From Ophiosphaerella korrae (lineage: Eukaryota; Ascomycota; Dothideomycetes; Pleosporales; Phaeosphaeriaceae), in assembly GCA_028456385.1 (NCBI GenBank), contig JALNQF010000267.1:1-56536 (forward strand): a DNA stretch of 56,536 bases. The letters run 5' to 3'. Below the pieces are notes generated by a model. That model was not told where the DNA came from and searched no databases. It saw nothing but the letters and a program-made list of their open reading frames with translations. Positions 22,181-37,100 of this stretch are shown here, piece by piece (within the stretch, counting starts at the first letter, position 1; each line of letters starts with the position of its first letter). A program made the translations under genes and the position numbers.

Positions 22181-25100
22181 TCAGGGCGACGCATTCGTCA
22201 GCATAACCAAACCTCTCAAATCTTCAACCGTAACGCCATCAACTTGATCCTCATTGGTCAAAACACCCATCACCTTGGCCAAGCCCAAGCCCAAAGCCTC
22301 TGCCTCTCCATCTTCAATCTTATCACCCCAGTATTTCAAGACCGCCAGCAGCGCACCTTCATTATCTTCCTCCGCCTCAACGACAAGATCGTACTCAAAC
22401 GGATCGTGTACAGCCACTGTCCGCAACATTTCCCCACCTTGTGCACTTCCTTCCGCTCCCTTTCCTTCAGTGGTTGTCGCATACTTTCTGAAGTTCAACA
22501 TTGACGACACCTCTACACCTTTGGTCGAATCCAGCAACTCCTTGACCCATGGACCCGCGCTGCTCGCAGTGAGACCCGCTACTGCATCAGCTTGTGCGTC
22601 TGTCAGAAGGTCTTTCAAGGATTTTGCTTTGCTTCCTGAGACCTCTAGCGCGCAGATCAGCGTGCTAAAGAAAGGTCCAATTGCACCGGCCATGCCGTTG
22701 CCATGTTCTTCGTCTCCATCTCCAGCGACAAGGTATGCGAAAGCTGGACGACGGCAATGGACGCCCCCGCGCAATGACAGGACGAGGGCCCAGGCAGCAC
22801 GAAGCACGCTTGATGCTGTGACTCCATGAGCAGCGCAAGCGGCGCGTAGGGTGGCAGGCGAAGGCATGAGATGTTTTGGAATGGAGACAGTGCGGAGAAG
22901 CTCTTGAGGAGAAGATGAAGGCGCAGCGTCGTCCTCGATGACAGGGACGCTGGTAGGATGATCGGCAGCAATGCAGTCGACGTAGTTGCGCCAGTATTGC
23001 ATGGCTTCCCCTTCTCCTTCTTCCTCAGCTGTAAGCAGGCGCGCAACATATGTTGAGAATTTGGGCGCGGGCTGAGAAAAGGGCTCGTTTTGCTCGTAGG
23101 CAGCTGCAAGTTCGCGCACCAGTGTCTGCAGACTGGCACCGTCGATCAGAGTGTGAGACATCTCGGCGCGCAAGAGCACGCGTGATCCGTCGGAACTGAC
23201 TCCCGTTGTTAGACGGTGTGGGCACATGGCTGGATCATTATTGTCGAGAGGCGAGCCGAAAGGGAGCAACAAAGGACAAGCGGTGGCCAACTCGGTAGCG
23301 TTATTGATAGGCACATCGTTGACGTGCTGAATGCGCGCAGCTTGAACTCCGGGGCGGCGAACAACCTGTAAGCGACGAGGTGAATTTGTCGAAGATTGCG
23401 GCAGGAAGGTGGTTCGGAGGATGGGATGACGGTCAACAACAGCCTGCCAAGCGCGGTGCAGGCGCGATACATCGATATCACCAACCAACTCAAAGACGTT
23501 ACAGATTTGGTAATAACCGCGGCCACGAGCCTGAGCTGCTAGCATTGACTCTTGCATGGGTGAGCAGGAGTAGACGTCCTCGACATCAGCGAGGTGCTCT
23601 ACGCCTACGGTGCGGAGTTGCTGGTGAAGCGCCTCGATGCTAGCAAAATGACCGAATGGAAGCAATGGGAAATCGCTTAGTGTTTTTTGACCGGGGCTTA
23701 TGACAGCAAGCTCGGCGGCAGCCCGTGACAGCGAATTCTTGAAAGCCATCATCCATTGAGCAATACGAGGTTGATGCGCAATCTCGCGGTTGTACATCAT
23801 GGAGAACTCGGCAATACCGTGCGAGATGGTGGCCGATATGTCGAACAGGGCCAGCTTGCGCAAGTCCTTGCTGAAGTCGTCAGGTGTGAGAGGAACGATT
23901 TCGAGCGCTGAGTCCTCACGCTCCTGTTGCTGGTAGAGACCGTGATAATTGAAGAGAACCTCCACCGGCCAGTGCTTCTTGAAGGCCTCGCGGCACTCTG
24001 AGTTGAGGAATCGGGAGGCGAAGTACGGCCTGCCCTTTCCTGGCATGCTTCTGCGCATGTCCTTGACTTGGCGGACCATATCTACCAAGTTTGCGCCTTC
24101 GGCCACGAAGATTGGAGAGATTGCCGTGAACCAGCCCACGGTCCTAGAAAGATCAATGTCAGAGTTCCATGGCTCACGGCCGTGGCTTTCACTAAATATG
24201 GCGGGAGGTGCGCGCTCTGTGAAGGTCTGAGCGAAGGAGTGGATGAGCGCGGCGAGGAAGATGTCAACTGGCTCAGTGCCCATGGCTGTATTGGAGCTTC
24301 CCAACAGCATCGTTGTGGTATTCGCGTCCAGCTTGAACCCAAGCTCCGCATTGTCATTGTACGTGTTCGCGGCATTGCTCATTCCCCAAAAGTTGTAGTC
24401 TGCGGCGGGAACCTCGAATGGCAGGACCTTGGCTGGGCTGAGACGCTCACGAGCCTGGTCCTCCTGCAGTTGAGTCCAGGCTTGGAAGGGGAATGGCGGA
24501 ATTTGATTGCCTGGGCGTCCTTGAATAAGTTCGGCAATATCAGCCATGATGATGCGCCATGACACCAAGTCGATGGCAAGGTGGTGGACCACGAGGTACA
24601 AAAGCTGGCCCTCACCATCAACGTTGAACAAACCAGCGCCCATAATAGGACCCTGCTCAATATCTAGGCTCTGCTGCATGTCATTTGCAATAGGCAAAAG
24701 GCCTCGGATGGTTGTGGAGTGCTGCATTCTGAAGTCGTATGAACCGGATACGTCTGAGCTGATGAGTTGAGCCCACTCATCTCCATTGACGCGCTGGAAA
24801 CGGGATCGCAGCATGGAGTGCCTTTGAACGATTGCTTGAAGTACCTTTTCGAGGGCAACAGGTGAGATAGAAATCTTCAGACGAAGCGTGAAGCTTTGGT
24901 TGAATTGTGCTTTCGGGTCTTGTGTCATCTCGAAGAACATCCTTTGCGCTGGCGAGAGTGGGAAGAGCGTGTCTAGCGTCTCGACGGGCATCTCCGAAGC
25001 TGCCGCCTCGGTTGACTTTGCCAATGATGCGAGCTCCGCGATATTTTTGCTGCGGAGAATGTCCCGGATGGAAACAACTACACTCTGTTCGCCAAGATGG

Positions 25101-28100
25101 CTTGTTACTTGCATGGCAGAAATCGAGTCGCCACCTAGGCTGAGGAACGAAAGCCCCATATGCACCTACTAGTTGTTAGTATTGTCTCTTTTTCCTGGTA
25201 TGATTCCAGGAAACTTACCTCTGTAGGCTTCATGCCGAGAACTTGAGCAAACGCCTTCTGGACAATAACCTCCATATCCGACTTTGGCGCCTCATTCTCC
25301 TCCTCTACTACTTCAGTCACCATGGCTTCATTTACTCGATTATAAGTCTCCGAATCCATTCTTTCCATCCAAGCCTTGACCGCCACGCGGTTCAACTTGC
25401 CAGATGCTGTGAGTGGCATCCTTTGCAAAGCGATCCAAGTCGTCGGCACCATGTATTCAGGAACATGGTCCGCTAGTGCGACGCGCAAGTCATCCAACTG
25501 CACACCCGCAGCATTTATTTGGTCTTTTCCGAGCAGCTCGATTCCACTTCCCTTCTCCTCGGCGATATTTTTCAAAGTTAGTGCGGCTACCAGACGGCCC
25601 TTGAGTGGCCCGTTCGAGATACGCAGGACCATAGAGTGGTGAACCCGGGCATCGGAGTGGAGATGATGTTCGATCTCGCCCAGTTCAATGCGCTGGCCGC
25701 GCAACTTGACCTGATCATCCTTGCGGCCGACAAAGCTGATTGTGCCGTCAGGGTTTTGGCGGACCAGATCACCTGTCTTATACATGCGGCGAACTTCTGA
25801 TCCTCTTTCATCCTCTAGCCATGCGGGATTTTCGATAAATACGGCAGCCGTCTTCTCTGGATTCTTGAGATAGCCGCGTGCGACGATGGGGCCCTCGACG
25901 AGTAGTTCACCAACGGCGCCAATAGGTACCAGCCTATCGTGATTAGCAGCGTCTGTGACCCAGCACAGGCCGCCCATAGGGGCGCCAATGTTCGTAGGAT
26001 CGGAATCCAGTGTCAGATTCGGGTTGCATGTCGCAGCGATGGAACATTCAGATGGTCCATAGCCGTTGCTCAACTCCACAGATTCAGCCCATTTGGTGAC
26101 GTCGGTGCGGGAGAGCGCCTCGCCACCCATAACGATGGAGCGCATGATTTTGACATCTGCAGGGTTGATCACGCGGGCAAGAGAGGGCGTTAGGAAAGCC
26201 CAGGTGGTCTTCATCTCGTTGATGACTGAAGTCAGAGAGCTGGATACCGTGGCTTGGTGCGGGATGCAGACACAAGCACCATTCATCAGAGCGGTAAATG
26301 TTTCCATGATGCTGACGTCAAAGCTGTAGGATGCGAGCTGAAGAACGCGATCTCCGCGATGGATAGTGATGGTCAATTTCTGTTGGTGCATGACACCACT
26401 GCAGAAGTTGCGGTGCTCGACCATGCAACCCTTGGGCATTCCCGTAGACCCAGATGTGAAAATGACATACATCAAGCTTGACGGTTTCACATCAGATTTC
26501 GGCGAGCCGATGACATCGGGAAGGCTGCGTAGCATGTCATCGTTAATCGTGAGTGTATCGATTGTCGAGGCGAAGAGAGCCGAATGCTGCGATGAAGCGA
26601 GGACGAGCGTGGCAGATACCTGGCTCATAATGAATTGTCTGCGCTCTTCCGGATGGCTTGGATCTAAGAAAAGGATCGCACCACCAGCTTTGACAACCGA
26701 AATCATGGCAACTACAGCCCAAACGGACTTTTCGAAACAAAGAGGAACGACGACTTCGGGCTTGACGCCAAGGGAAATGAGGTGGTGCGCCAGGCGGTCG
26801 GTGACCTCATCCAGCTCGCCATAGGTAAGACTGCCATCCCAAGCATGAATGGCAGGAGCTTCGGGAGACTCATTTGTCATCCGCAAGATTTCGTCGTGTG
26901 AGCAAATCTCCATGGGGTCTGGCATAGCCGCATTCCATGCCCATACTTGGTCACGATGGCCCTCGGCGAACAGATCGAGCTCACCAAGCAAGCTCTGTGG
27001 GGCGCTGGCTAGATTATCCAATGCTTTACAGAAAGCATAGCCTACGTTGTGGGCTTGGGTGGCAGACATGCGTGAAGCGCGGTACTTGAGGATTGCCATG
27101 ACTCTCTTGTCAGAAGCAAGTACTCCAACGCCAACGTCGTACTAAATAATTGGTTAGAGTGTTGTCCCGAATGAAAAAAAAAAAAACGAAGATCAAGGAT
27201 GACTTACTTCTGTAGGATCCTGTCCGCCCCTGTTTTCGAATGTAATCTCTGGCTTTCTCGCACCCTCAACTCCTGAGTCTGGCATGAATGTCATGGCGGT
27301 ATTGAAGAGTGGCTGGCCACCGAGACCCAAAGACTGCTGGATCTTTCCAAGTGAGCAGTGTTGATGTTGCAGACTGTCTGCGAAATTGCGCTGGACAGTT
27401 TCGACCATGGTGAGCAACGATGTCTCGGCGCTAACATTGCTGCGACAAACCATCATGTTGATGAAGGGTCCGACAGCATTAGCGACACCATCGACGGGCA
27501 CATCACGCCCTGATGACAAGAAACCGAAGCACACATCTTCAGCACCTGTGAAAACGCGCAGGACAAGTGCCCATGCAGCCTGGAAGAGACTGTTAAGTGT
27601 CAAATTGTTTGCCTTTGCAAAGTTGCGTAGCGCAGGCAGTGACCCAATGTTGAGCTCGATTTCTTTCATGTTGTGATTGTCTTTCTCTCCACCACCGATG
27701 GCAGGGAAGATACATGGAGCCACTTCCGCTAAGTGACCCTTCCAGTAGCCGATATTGTCTTGGAGGGATAATCCGCTAAGGTGACTCATGTAGTCGCGGT
27801 AGAGTGGCGCAGTGGTCATGCTTGCCAATTTTCCTTCGTATGCTGTAGTGAAGTCGCGGAACAGAATGGCGTTCGACGCCGCGTCAGTGAGCACATGGCT
27901 AATGATGAGCCTGCAAAAGACCTTTCCAGAAGCTGTCTCGCACAGAGTCAGGTGATGCATAGACTTCGTGCCGCTTCTATCAAGGCCTTGCTCGGCGTCG
28001 AGCGCAATTAAGGCTGCTTCGTCGTTTTCGCACTTGAGATGCGAGATGCTGGCCTCAGTGCGCTTCAATACTACTTGCATGAACAAGCTACCCGGAGAAA

Positions 28101-31100
28101 CAGATCGGGTGATAACGGTGCGGAGCATTGCGTGGCGGTCAACAACTTCTTGCCACGCGAGCTTCAAGCGGGCAATCGAGACTGAGATGCGTTGGTTCGT
28201 TGGGACCACTTCGGCGTCCACCACCAGCTCGTAAGCACCAGGCATACGCTCCTGACTGATCATGATGCCCTCTTGCATTGGAGAGCATGGGTAAGCATCC
28301 TCAACATCGCCAAATGATCGTACGCCCATGGGAGGTAAACGTTCACTCATCAGCTTGTCAAGGCTGTCGTAGGTAAGTGGTAGAAGTGGGAAGTCAGATA
28401 GGGTTGGTTCCGCAACGCTCGACTCCATGTAAAGCACTGTATCCTTGATAACCATCTCGAATGCGTTGATCCATTCTTGTACTCGAGACTGCATCTCGAT
28501 GTTTCCGTTGTAGGCAAACGAAAACTGCGCAGCACCCTGAACAATGAAGGCCTGGATCTCGAACAGCGCGACACGCTCCATGTCGCCACCAAGCTCTGGT
28601 GTGGGTATAGACTCGAAATTGAGAAGGGAGTCGCTACGCTCGAGCTGCTGGTATTGGCCTTGATAGTTGAAGAGAATTTCCATCGGCCAATGTTCCTTGA
28701 ACGCCGAGATACCTTCTGAGTTGAGGAACCTGGAGCAGAAGTACTCCCATCCATTTGCGGGAGTCTTCCTGCGAGTATCCTTGATACGGCGCAAGATCTC
28801 GAAAACGTTGTCTCTAGCGGTGGTGGGAACATAGGTTGGTGCGATGGTGGTGAACCAACCGACAGTTCGAGAAAGGTCAATGTCGGCGTCCCATGCCTCA
28901 CGTCCGTGGCTCTCGCTATAAATCGGAGGAGCCACACGGTCAGGGAATGTGCGACAGAAAGATGAGACAAGCGCAGCGAGGAAGATATCGAGTGGCTCAG
29001 TGCGAAGGGCCTGATTGCACTTGCCAAGAAGACTGACAGTCGTAGGCACATCCAGAGAGAAGCCCTGGCGGACTACATCTGCAAACTGGTTTGGCTTGGA
29101 TGCCATTCCCCAGTATTCGAAGTTTGCTGCGGGGATGTCAAAGGCGGTTGGAAGGACCCTGCTAGGTGATAAATGCTCTTGGGCGTAATCGGCTTGCAGT
29201 TTGCTCCAGACCTGGAAGGGGAACGGTTTCTCGGAAGAGAGTTGACCGCCTCCTAGCAATGTTTCCAGATCAACAAGTAGCACTCTCCAGGAAAACAGGT
29301 CCATGATGAGATGGTGCGCAGAAACGAAGAGCGTTTGACCACCATCTTTGACATTGTAGAGATCGACAGCCAGCATTGGACCATGCTCAACATCAAGCCT
29401 TGTTTGTGCAGCAGTCATGAGCGGCATAGTCTCAGAGATTGTCGCGAGTTCGTGAGACATAAGGTGATAAGAGCTGGCTACATCTGGGCTAATGAATTGC
29501 ATCCATTTGCCAGATGCAGACCTGACAAAACGGCTGCGCAACATCGAATGATGACGAATGAGCTCGGTGACAGCTGCTAGGAGTCGTTGGGGTTCGATCG
29601 CCCTAGTAATACGCAGTACCATGCTCTGATGGAACATGGTGTTGGCATTTGGGGCGATGGAGAAATACAGTTGCTGGATGGGCGTAAGGCCAAATGGTTT
29701 GTAAAGCTCTTCGACGACTGCCACCTTTGACTGCTTGAGAGGCTCCGTCAGAGTAGCTAGCTGTGAAATGTTTCGGCTTTGTAGGATATCTTTGACGGTC
29801 ACTTTGCCGATGTTCTCGGAACGGAAAAGGCTGACTAGCTGCATAGCAGTGATGGAATCTCCACCAAGGCCAACAAAAGGCTGATTGAGGGACACGAGGT
29901 GAAGAGGGACATTGAGCACGTTTGCCCAAAGCTGTTGGATATGTGTTTCCCTCTCATTACCTGCTACTGTCACTTCTTCTTCGGCGGTAGCAGAGGTAAT
30001 TTGTTTGTATGTGTCCTCGTCCAATCGCTCTGTCCAGATCTTGACAGCCTTCTTATCGAGCTTTCCTGATGTATTCATAGGAAGCTTCTCAACAACGATC
30101 CAGATGGTAGGAACCATGTAGCTAGGAAGACGTTCCTTGACGATAGTCCCGAGCTCTTGGACCCAAGGTTCCGCGGACTCACGCTCCTCCGAGCTCACGA
30201 TCTGCGGATCCCTAGCGTCACTGCGTGTTGGACAAGGCGACATAACCGCAACAAGGATACCATCGAAGTAACCAGATTGAGGCATGATAGCAGCCGCATG
30301 CTGGACACTGGGGTGGGCGGAGACGTGAGACTCAATTTCTCCAAGCTCGACACGCTGTCCACGAATCTTGACTTGATTGTCGCGGCGGCCAATAAACTCC
30401 AAGGTACCATCGTGGTTATAGTGAACGAGATCTCCAGTCCTGTAGAATCTGCGTGTGATGCTGGAGTCGCCATCGCGGGTCCAAAGTGGATTTTCGATAA
30501 AGGCCGCAGCGGTTTTCTCCGGTTCATTGAGGTATCCTCTGGCCAAAATTGGTCCTTCGATAAGAAGCTCACCAATACATCCGATAGGGCAAAGACGATC
30601 GGGGTTGCGAGGTTCGGTAATCCACATCTTTCCACCGACGCCACGGCCAATATTTGCTGCGGAGGTGCTTGACGTAACACCAGCAAGGCCAGTGGACCAA
30701 ATAGTCGTCTCAGCAGGGCCGTAAAGGTTGAGCAGATAAATATGGTCAGCCCATCTTGCAACATGTTCCGGTCGAAGTGCCTCGCCACCCAAGGAGAGTG
30801 TTTCGAGAGTGGGTACATCCTCGGGATACAAGAGGTTAGCCACGGTGGGCGTGAGGTAGGTAGAATTGATGTTGAACTTGTTGATGAATCCAGCCAGGTT
30901 TTCCAAGCGATCCTTCTCCGAAGGCATGCAGACGCAGCCGCCGTGCATCAACGTAGAGAAAATCTCTCCAATGCTCACATCGAAAGTGAAAGCCGCGAAT
31001 TGGAGAACGCGAGACGTTTCCTGGAGACGCATTGCTGAGCCGTGCGCGGTAGCAGAAGAACAGAGAGACCTGTGCTCAACCACAATACCCTTTGGCACAC

Positions 31101-34100
31101 CTGTACTACCCGACGTAAACACAACAAATCCAGGGCTATTTGGTTGAGCCTGTGTGCGTTCGGGCGTGGTATATCCATCAGAAGCTGACAGCCTCTCAGG
31201 AAGCGTCTCATCGATGATAACAGCTTGGACTTCGCCCTTGAACATATCGCGGTATTCGCGCCCAAGGAGAACAATACTGGCTGCTGTTTCGCGAAGAATT
31301 GTCTGCAAGCGATCGATGGGATGGGCTGGGTTGAGCGCGACACAGGCTCCTCCAGCCTTGAGGATAGCCAGCATAGCAACAACTGCCCAGACAGACTTGT
31401 CCATACAGAAGGGAACAAGGACCTCTGGGCCAACTCCGAGGGATGAAAGATGGTTTGCAAGTTGCTCTGAGTGTCGGTCCAATTCCGCGAAGGTAAAGGC
31501 TCCATCCCAGCCATCCACGGCAACCGCATCCGGGCGCTTCACCATTTGTTGTCTGATCATTTCATGGACACATGACTCGACCACCACGGGCTCATAGGGG
31601 TCCCATGTCAAGATCTTTTGCTTTTCGAGAGGACTAACCATTTCGATGTCGGCAACCTTCATCTCCGGCTTGCAAGTAGCAGCATTGATGAGCTCGCGCA
31701 GAATCTGCACAAATTGACCAGAAAAGGTTCCAATGTGGGTGCTTGCAATGTCATTGGCGTTGTATTGGAATTCCACGTCGATGCTGGAGCGATCGATGTT
31801 GCATTCAGCCACGAGAGGGTAAGTGTGGAAGTTTGTCTCCAGATGGTCAGCGGGCATCGTTCTTAAAATGCTAGCTTTGCTCTCCTCGGTGTTATCGTCC
31901 ATTCGCGGCTGAATGACCAAGAGACTGCGAAGCTCACAGATCGCGCTAAAGTGAGGCGCAAAGCGCTGAATCTTTTGTAATCCAGTGTGCTCATAAGGAA
32001 TCATATTCGCTGACTGAGTTTGAACTCCTTTGAGGAATTCTTGGATATTGGCGGCCGAGTCAGCCTTGATCCTGAGAGGCACGGTGGTAATTGTTGGTCC
32101 AACAATGGTAGTGATATCCTTGACAGGGGCATTTCGTCCTGAGAGCGTGAGTCCAAAGACAACATCGTCCGTTTCTGAGTATCGGGCTAAGATCATTGCC
32201 CAAGCGGCTTTGATCAGATTCGGGAGAGTAATTGGCAATTCGGTAGCATTGTTTGGCAGTCCGATCTCCTGCCTGAAGGAGCGGCGATTCTGCTCTGTGT
32301 TTGTCGTCTGGGGTGGGAAAGCAGGAGGATTTGCGCCATCGAGCTCAGCTTTCCAGAATGTCTCCGCGTCGGAAATGTCGGAATCTACAAGATACTTGAC
32401 AAAGCTGTTGAAATACTCATTCTGAGGCTCTGCAGGGAGACTCTCGTAAGCCTCTTCCACCTTCTGTAGCATGAGCTGCATGCTTCCGCCATCGAATAGG
32501 GCATGGTGGACGTTGAAGACAAAGATAACTTTGTCGCCTTCTTTGACCAGCGTATAACGTGTCAAAGCACCACCATATTCGACAGCCATCTCACGGTCAT
32601 TGCGGAGACATGTCTCCAAGGAATCAGAGCTCTGCCACTCAATACTATCGTCCAGAACAACTTGAAGCGATCCAAGTTGCGATGAGTAAATGATGCGAGT
32701 GCGCAAGATATCCATGTTCGACACCGCCCATTCCCAGGCATTCTGGAAGCGTTGTAGGTCGGTATCATTCGGTAAATCAAAGCAGTGCTGCGCCATGTAC
32801 GCTCCAGGTGCTTTGACAGAAAGGGCCAAAAGGCCTTCTTGGAGTGCGGTAGTTGGGTACAGATCCTGTACGGCAGACGCGTCAACTCCGCATTGGGAAG
32901 CAGCATATTGGATATGTTGTTGCAAGTTGTCTGCATCCTTGATCATGGAGAAACGCTCCACTACTTCCTCCATATCACCCGCCTCTATATCATATTCGGC
33001 AGCGATAGTGGCCGCTGCCAACTCTTGGAGAACAGGGTTGCGGAAGATGTCAGCCACGCTGATCGCAAGGTCTTTGCTGCGCGATGCTGCCACAAGCTTC
33101 ATGGCACCGATGGAGTCTCCACCAAGGCGCATGAAGTTGCTATTCGCGCCAATAGAAGATGCAGGGACACCCAGGACCTCAACCCAAAGGTCGCGTAGCG
33201 CAACCTGCATGCTGCCAGAGACAGGCACAACATCGTTGCTTGCCAAACCAAAGCCTGAGAATTCTTCTGAAGAGAACTCTTCCTGCGCCAACTGCCTCAG
33301 ACGCTTGCGATCCGTCTTGCCGGAGGTAGTCTGCGGCATGTAGCTCAGCGGGATGTAAAGAGAAGGGATCATGTACAAAGGCAGAACAGCAGCGAGCGCG
33401 CGATCAGCTTGAAGCAGGGCTTCGCGGGTCGAGTCAGAAAGCGGCAGCGCCTTAACTTCCTGCTCTTGAGCAGGGCCAGAAATGAAGGCAGCGAGAAGCG
33501 CTTGGCCAGCGTGCTGGGGCTTGACCATTTCAACAGCGAGTTGACTCAAGCCCAAAGGCTCGAGATGGGGTTTGAGATGGTGCTCGATTTCGCCCAACTC
33601 AATGCGCTGCCCGAAAAGCTTCACTTGTGTATCCTTGCGTCCCATGATATCCAGCGTGCCATCGCGGTTATAGCGGGCGAGGTCGCCAGTCTTGTAGAGC
33701 CGTCGTGGGCGGGTGCTATCCTTGAGGAAGGCGGGATTCTCAATAAAGGCAGCGGCTGTTTTCTCGGGCTCGTTCAAGTAATGCCTAGCAAGCAGAGGGC
33801 CCTCGATAAGCAATTCCCCCACAGTCCCAATGGGCACGAGGTGGTTGTGATCGTGGACGTTGGCAATCCATGTAAGAGTAGCAAGGCCTTTGCCCACGTT
33901 GGCAGCGGAGCTGGATGGTGATAGATTTGTTTGAGCGGTGCACCAGATAGTGGCTTCAGCTGGGCCATAGACATTGATAAGGAAAACGTGATCAGCCCAC
34001 TGGTGAATCAGCTCTTGTTTGACGGCCTCGCCACCCATAGCAAGGGTCCTGAGGGTTGGGGTATCCGAAGGCTGGAGAAGAGACGCAACAGTAGGTGTCA

Positions 34101-37100
34101 AGTAGCACCAGTTCACACGGTATGTGTTGATCGCTCGACCTGGTTCGGTTCGTTGAGTATCAGATGGGACGCATACAGTTCCTCCAACCATTAGAGTGAT
34201 GAAGATCTCGCCAATGGAGACGTCAAAGGTATGCGCCGCAAACTGAAGAACACGGGACGAAGCGTGAATGCGCATCGCAGCGCTCAACTCTCGAGTACAT
34301 GTGCTCATAGACTGATGAGTGAGCACAATCTCCTTAGGTTTACCCGTGGAACCACTAGTAAATACAACAAAGGCGGCATTCTGAGGCTTGACCATGGGGC
34401 AACGGCGCCTCTGGAATTTTGGTAGTGTCTCTAGGAACGCAGCATCGATTGCAGTAATGTTGTCGACTTCACCTTCGAACAGGTGCTTGTGCTTCGTCGC
34501 TACAAGCAGGACCTTGGCGCTAATATCATCCAGAATGATGCGTTGTCTGCTCATCGGGTGTTCGGGGTTAAGGGCGACACATGCACCTCCAGCCTTCAGA
34601 ACGGCCAGCATGGAGACGACGTTCCACATGGACTTGTCGAAGCACATTGCCACCATGGTCTCAGGACCGACTCCCTGGCCGACCAAGTAGTGGGCGAGGC
34701 GTGTCGCTAACGAATCGAGTTCCCGATATGTCAATTGGCCGTCCCAAGCATCAACTGCTTGCGCTTCGGGCGTCTCGCGGGCCATTTGTTCCACGCCATG
34801 ATGCACACACGTCTCTTCAACCTCAGGCTCAATAGCGTTCCATGCCAGGATCTGCTGCCTGTCTCGCGAGCAGAGGAGGTCCAAATCACCCAGTCGGAGA
34901 TCAGAAGGAGCCGTGCGCAGTTGGTTGATAAGGTGTTCAAACTGGTAGACCATCTTGTTGATTTGGAAAGTAGGCAAGGCGCTAGTATCGTGATCGATCA
35001 CGAGATCAATAGTAGCCTCGTCAATATTGCACTCTACGGCGAGCGGGTAAGGGTGAACAACGTCGTTTCCGGTAGTTGCTAGCTTGAGGAGAGCCGCATC
35101 ACCATCCACATCTTCAACACGCGGTTGAATGATAAGCAGATTCTGGAAATCGCACGCTGCCTGTGCGTCGGTTCCTAGCTGACGAATGTTCTGTAGCCCT
35201 GTATGTTCGAAGGGTATCATTTCTGTCGCTTGGCCCTGCACAGCGCTCAGAAGATCGCCAACATTCTGTGTACGATCGAGTTGGACCCGGATAGGAACGG
35301 TGGCGATAGTGGGACCAACAACTTGATCGATACCAGCGACAGGTGCATTGCGACCACTGACTGTGGCTCCAAAAATAACGTCATCGCCATCAGAGTACTG
35401 CGCGAGGAGAAGCGCCCATGCCGCTCGCAAAATTGTAGACGTGGTGAACTTCGAAGTCTGTTCAGAAAGTTGCACCGATTTTCTCACTCTCGATGGGCCC
35501 TGGGTCGCCACAGCAGGCTTTCGTGGAAAGCTGAAATGACTGGCACCGTTGAGTTGAGCGTGCCAGTATTCTTTCCAAGCAGCAGGTTCAATACCCTGCA
35601 AGTAGCCAATGAAGCGGTTGAAAGACGGTGTAGAAGGAATTGTGGAGCCTTGGTACACCTGCTCAAATCGCTCGAGAACAAGAGGAAGACTGAAACCATC
35701 ATATAGAGCATGATGTGCAGTCCAGACAAAGTATAACTCCGCATCTTCCTTGATAAGGCCAAAGCGCGCTAGAGGACTTGCGTAGGCCTGGGTTGAGTTC
35801 GCAGCCTGTACGAGGTAGTCATCAAGAGAAGATGATTCTTCCCAAGCAATTAGCTGCTTCAGCACTACCTGCAAAGGCCCCGTTGTCTCCGAGTAAATGA
35901 TCCGGGTCCGCATAATCTCGGTCGCCTTGACGGTGGTCTCCCAGGCATCACGGAAACGGGCCATGTCCAAGGCGTCAATATCGGACAAGCAGAAGACATT
36001 CTGAGCGACGTAGGATCCAGCCTGACGAGCCGAGAGAGCCATGAGACCCTCTTGGAGAGGAGTGCATGGATAAACATCTTCAATTATCTCCCTTGCAACG
36101 CCGCACAGTGCAGCAGTCTCCTCCAGAATATTTTCGGGGTTGGTGTTCTGCGCAATCAACGAGAATGGCTGAACGATCTCAGTCTCCTTGCCTGAAGTAA
36201 TGGCACAAGCCATGTCGCAAAGTCGGGAGTTCTTGAAGATTTGCGCAACAGTAAGCGCCATACCCTTCTCATGTGTTCTCGCAGCAAGGCGCATAGCTGC
36301 GATGGAGTCACCGCCAACACGGAAGAAGTCGTCGTCGACTCCGATTGAGGCGGAAGGCAGGCCGAGAGTGGTTGCCCATAGAGACTGCAAGAGCTGCTCC
36401 ATGGGTGTCGAAGGAGTGCGCTTCTCAGCAGTCTCTGCCGACAGAGTATACATGCTGATTTGCTCGTGGTCCAGGCCGTGAGCAAGTGCTTGGAGCTGCT
36501 TGCGGTCACGCTTGGCAGAGACAGAGATGGGCATGTGGTGAAGCGGGATATATAGACTGGGAATCATGTACAGCGGGAGCTCTTGCATGATGGCAGTCTC
36601 AGCGCGGACAAGCTCGTGTCTAAGCTCATCAGTCACCATCGACAAAATGTCGTCCGACTCCATATGTTCGTGGCCCACGAAGAATGCCACCAACAATGGA
36701 TCAGCTGAGCGCTGAGGAAGTGTCACCATCTCGACAGCAACGTCAATGACGCCAAAGGATGCGCCCATATGTCGCTTGAGCGCAGATTCCACCTCGGCCA
36801 GCTCGATTCTCTGACCGCGAAGCTTGACCTGGGTGTCTCTGCGGCCAGAAAGCTGCAGGGAACCATCTGGTGCGTATCGTACCAAATCGCCAGTCTTGTA
36901 GAACTTTCGTGTCAGCCCTTCTTGGCTCGCCCACTTTGGATCAACAATGAAGGCAGCATCAGTGCGAGCTTTGTCGTGGAGGTAGCCGCGAGCTACGATA
37001 GGTCCTTCAATGAGGAGCTCGCCAACGCAGCCAATAGGCGTGAGGAAATCGTGGTCTTCTTCAACGACCCAGGTGCGTGCGCCAACGCCGTACCCGATGT

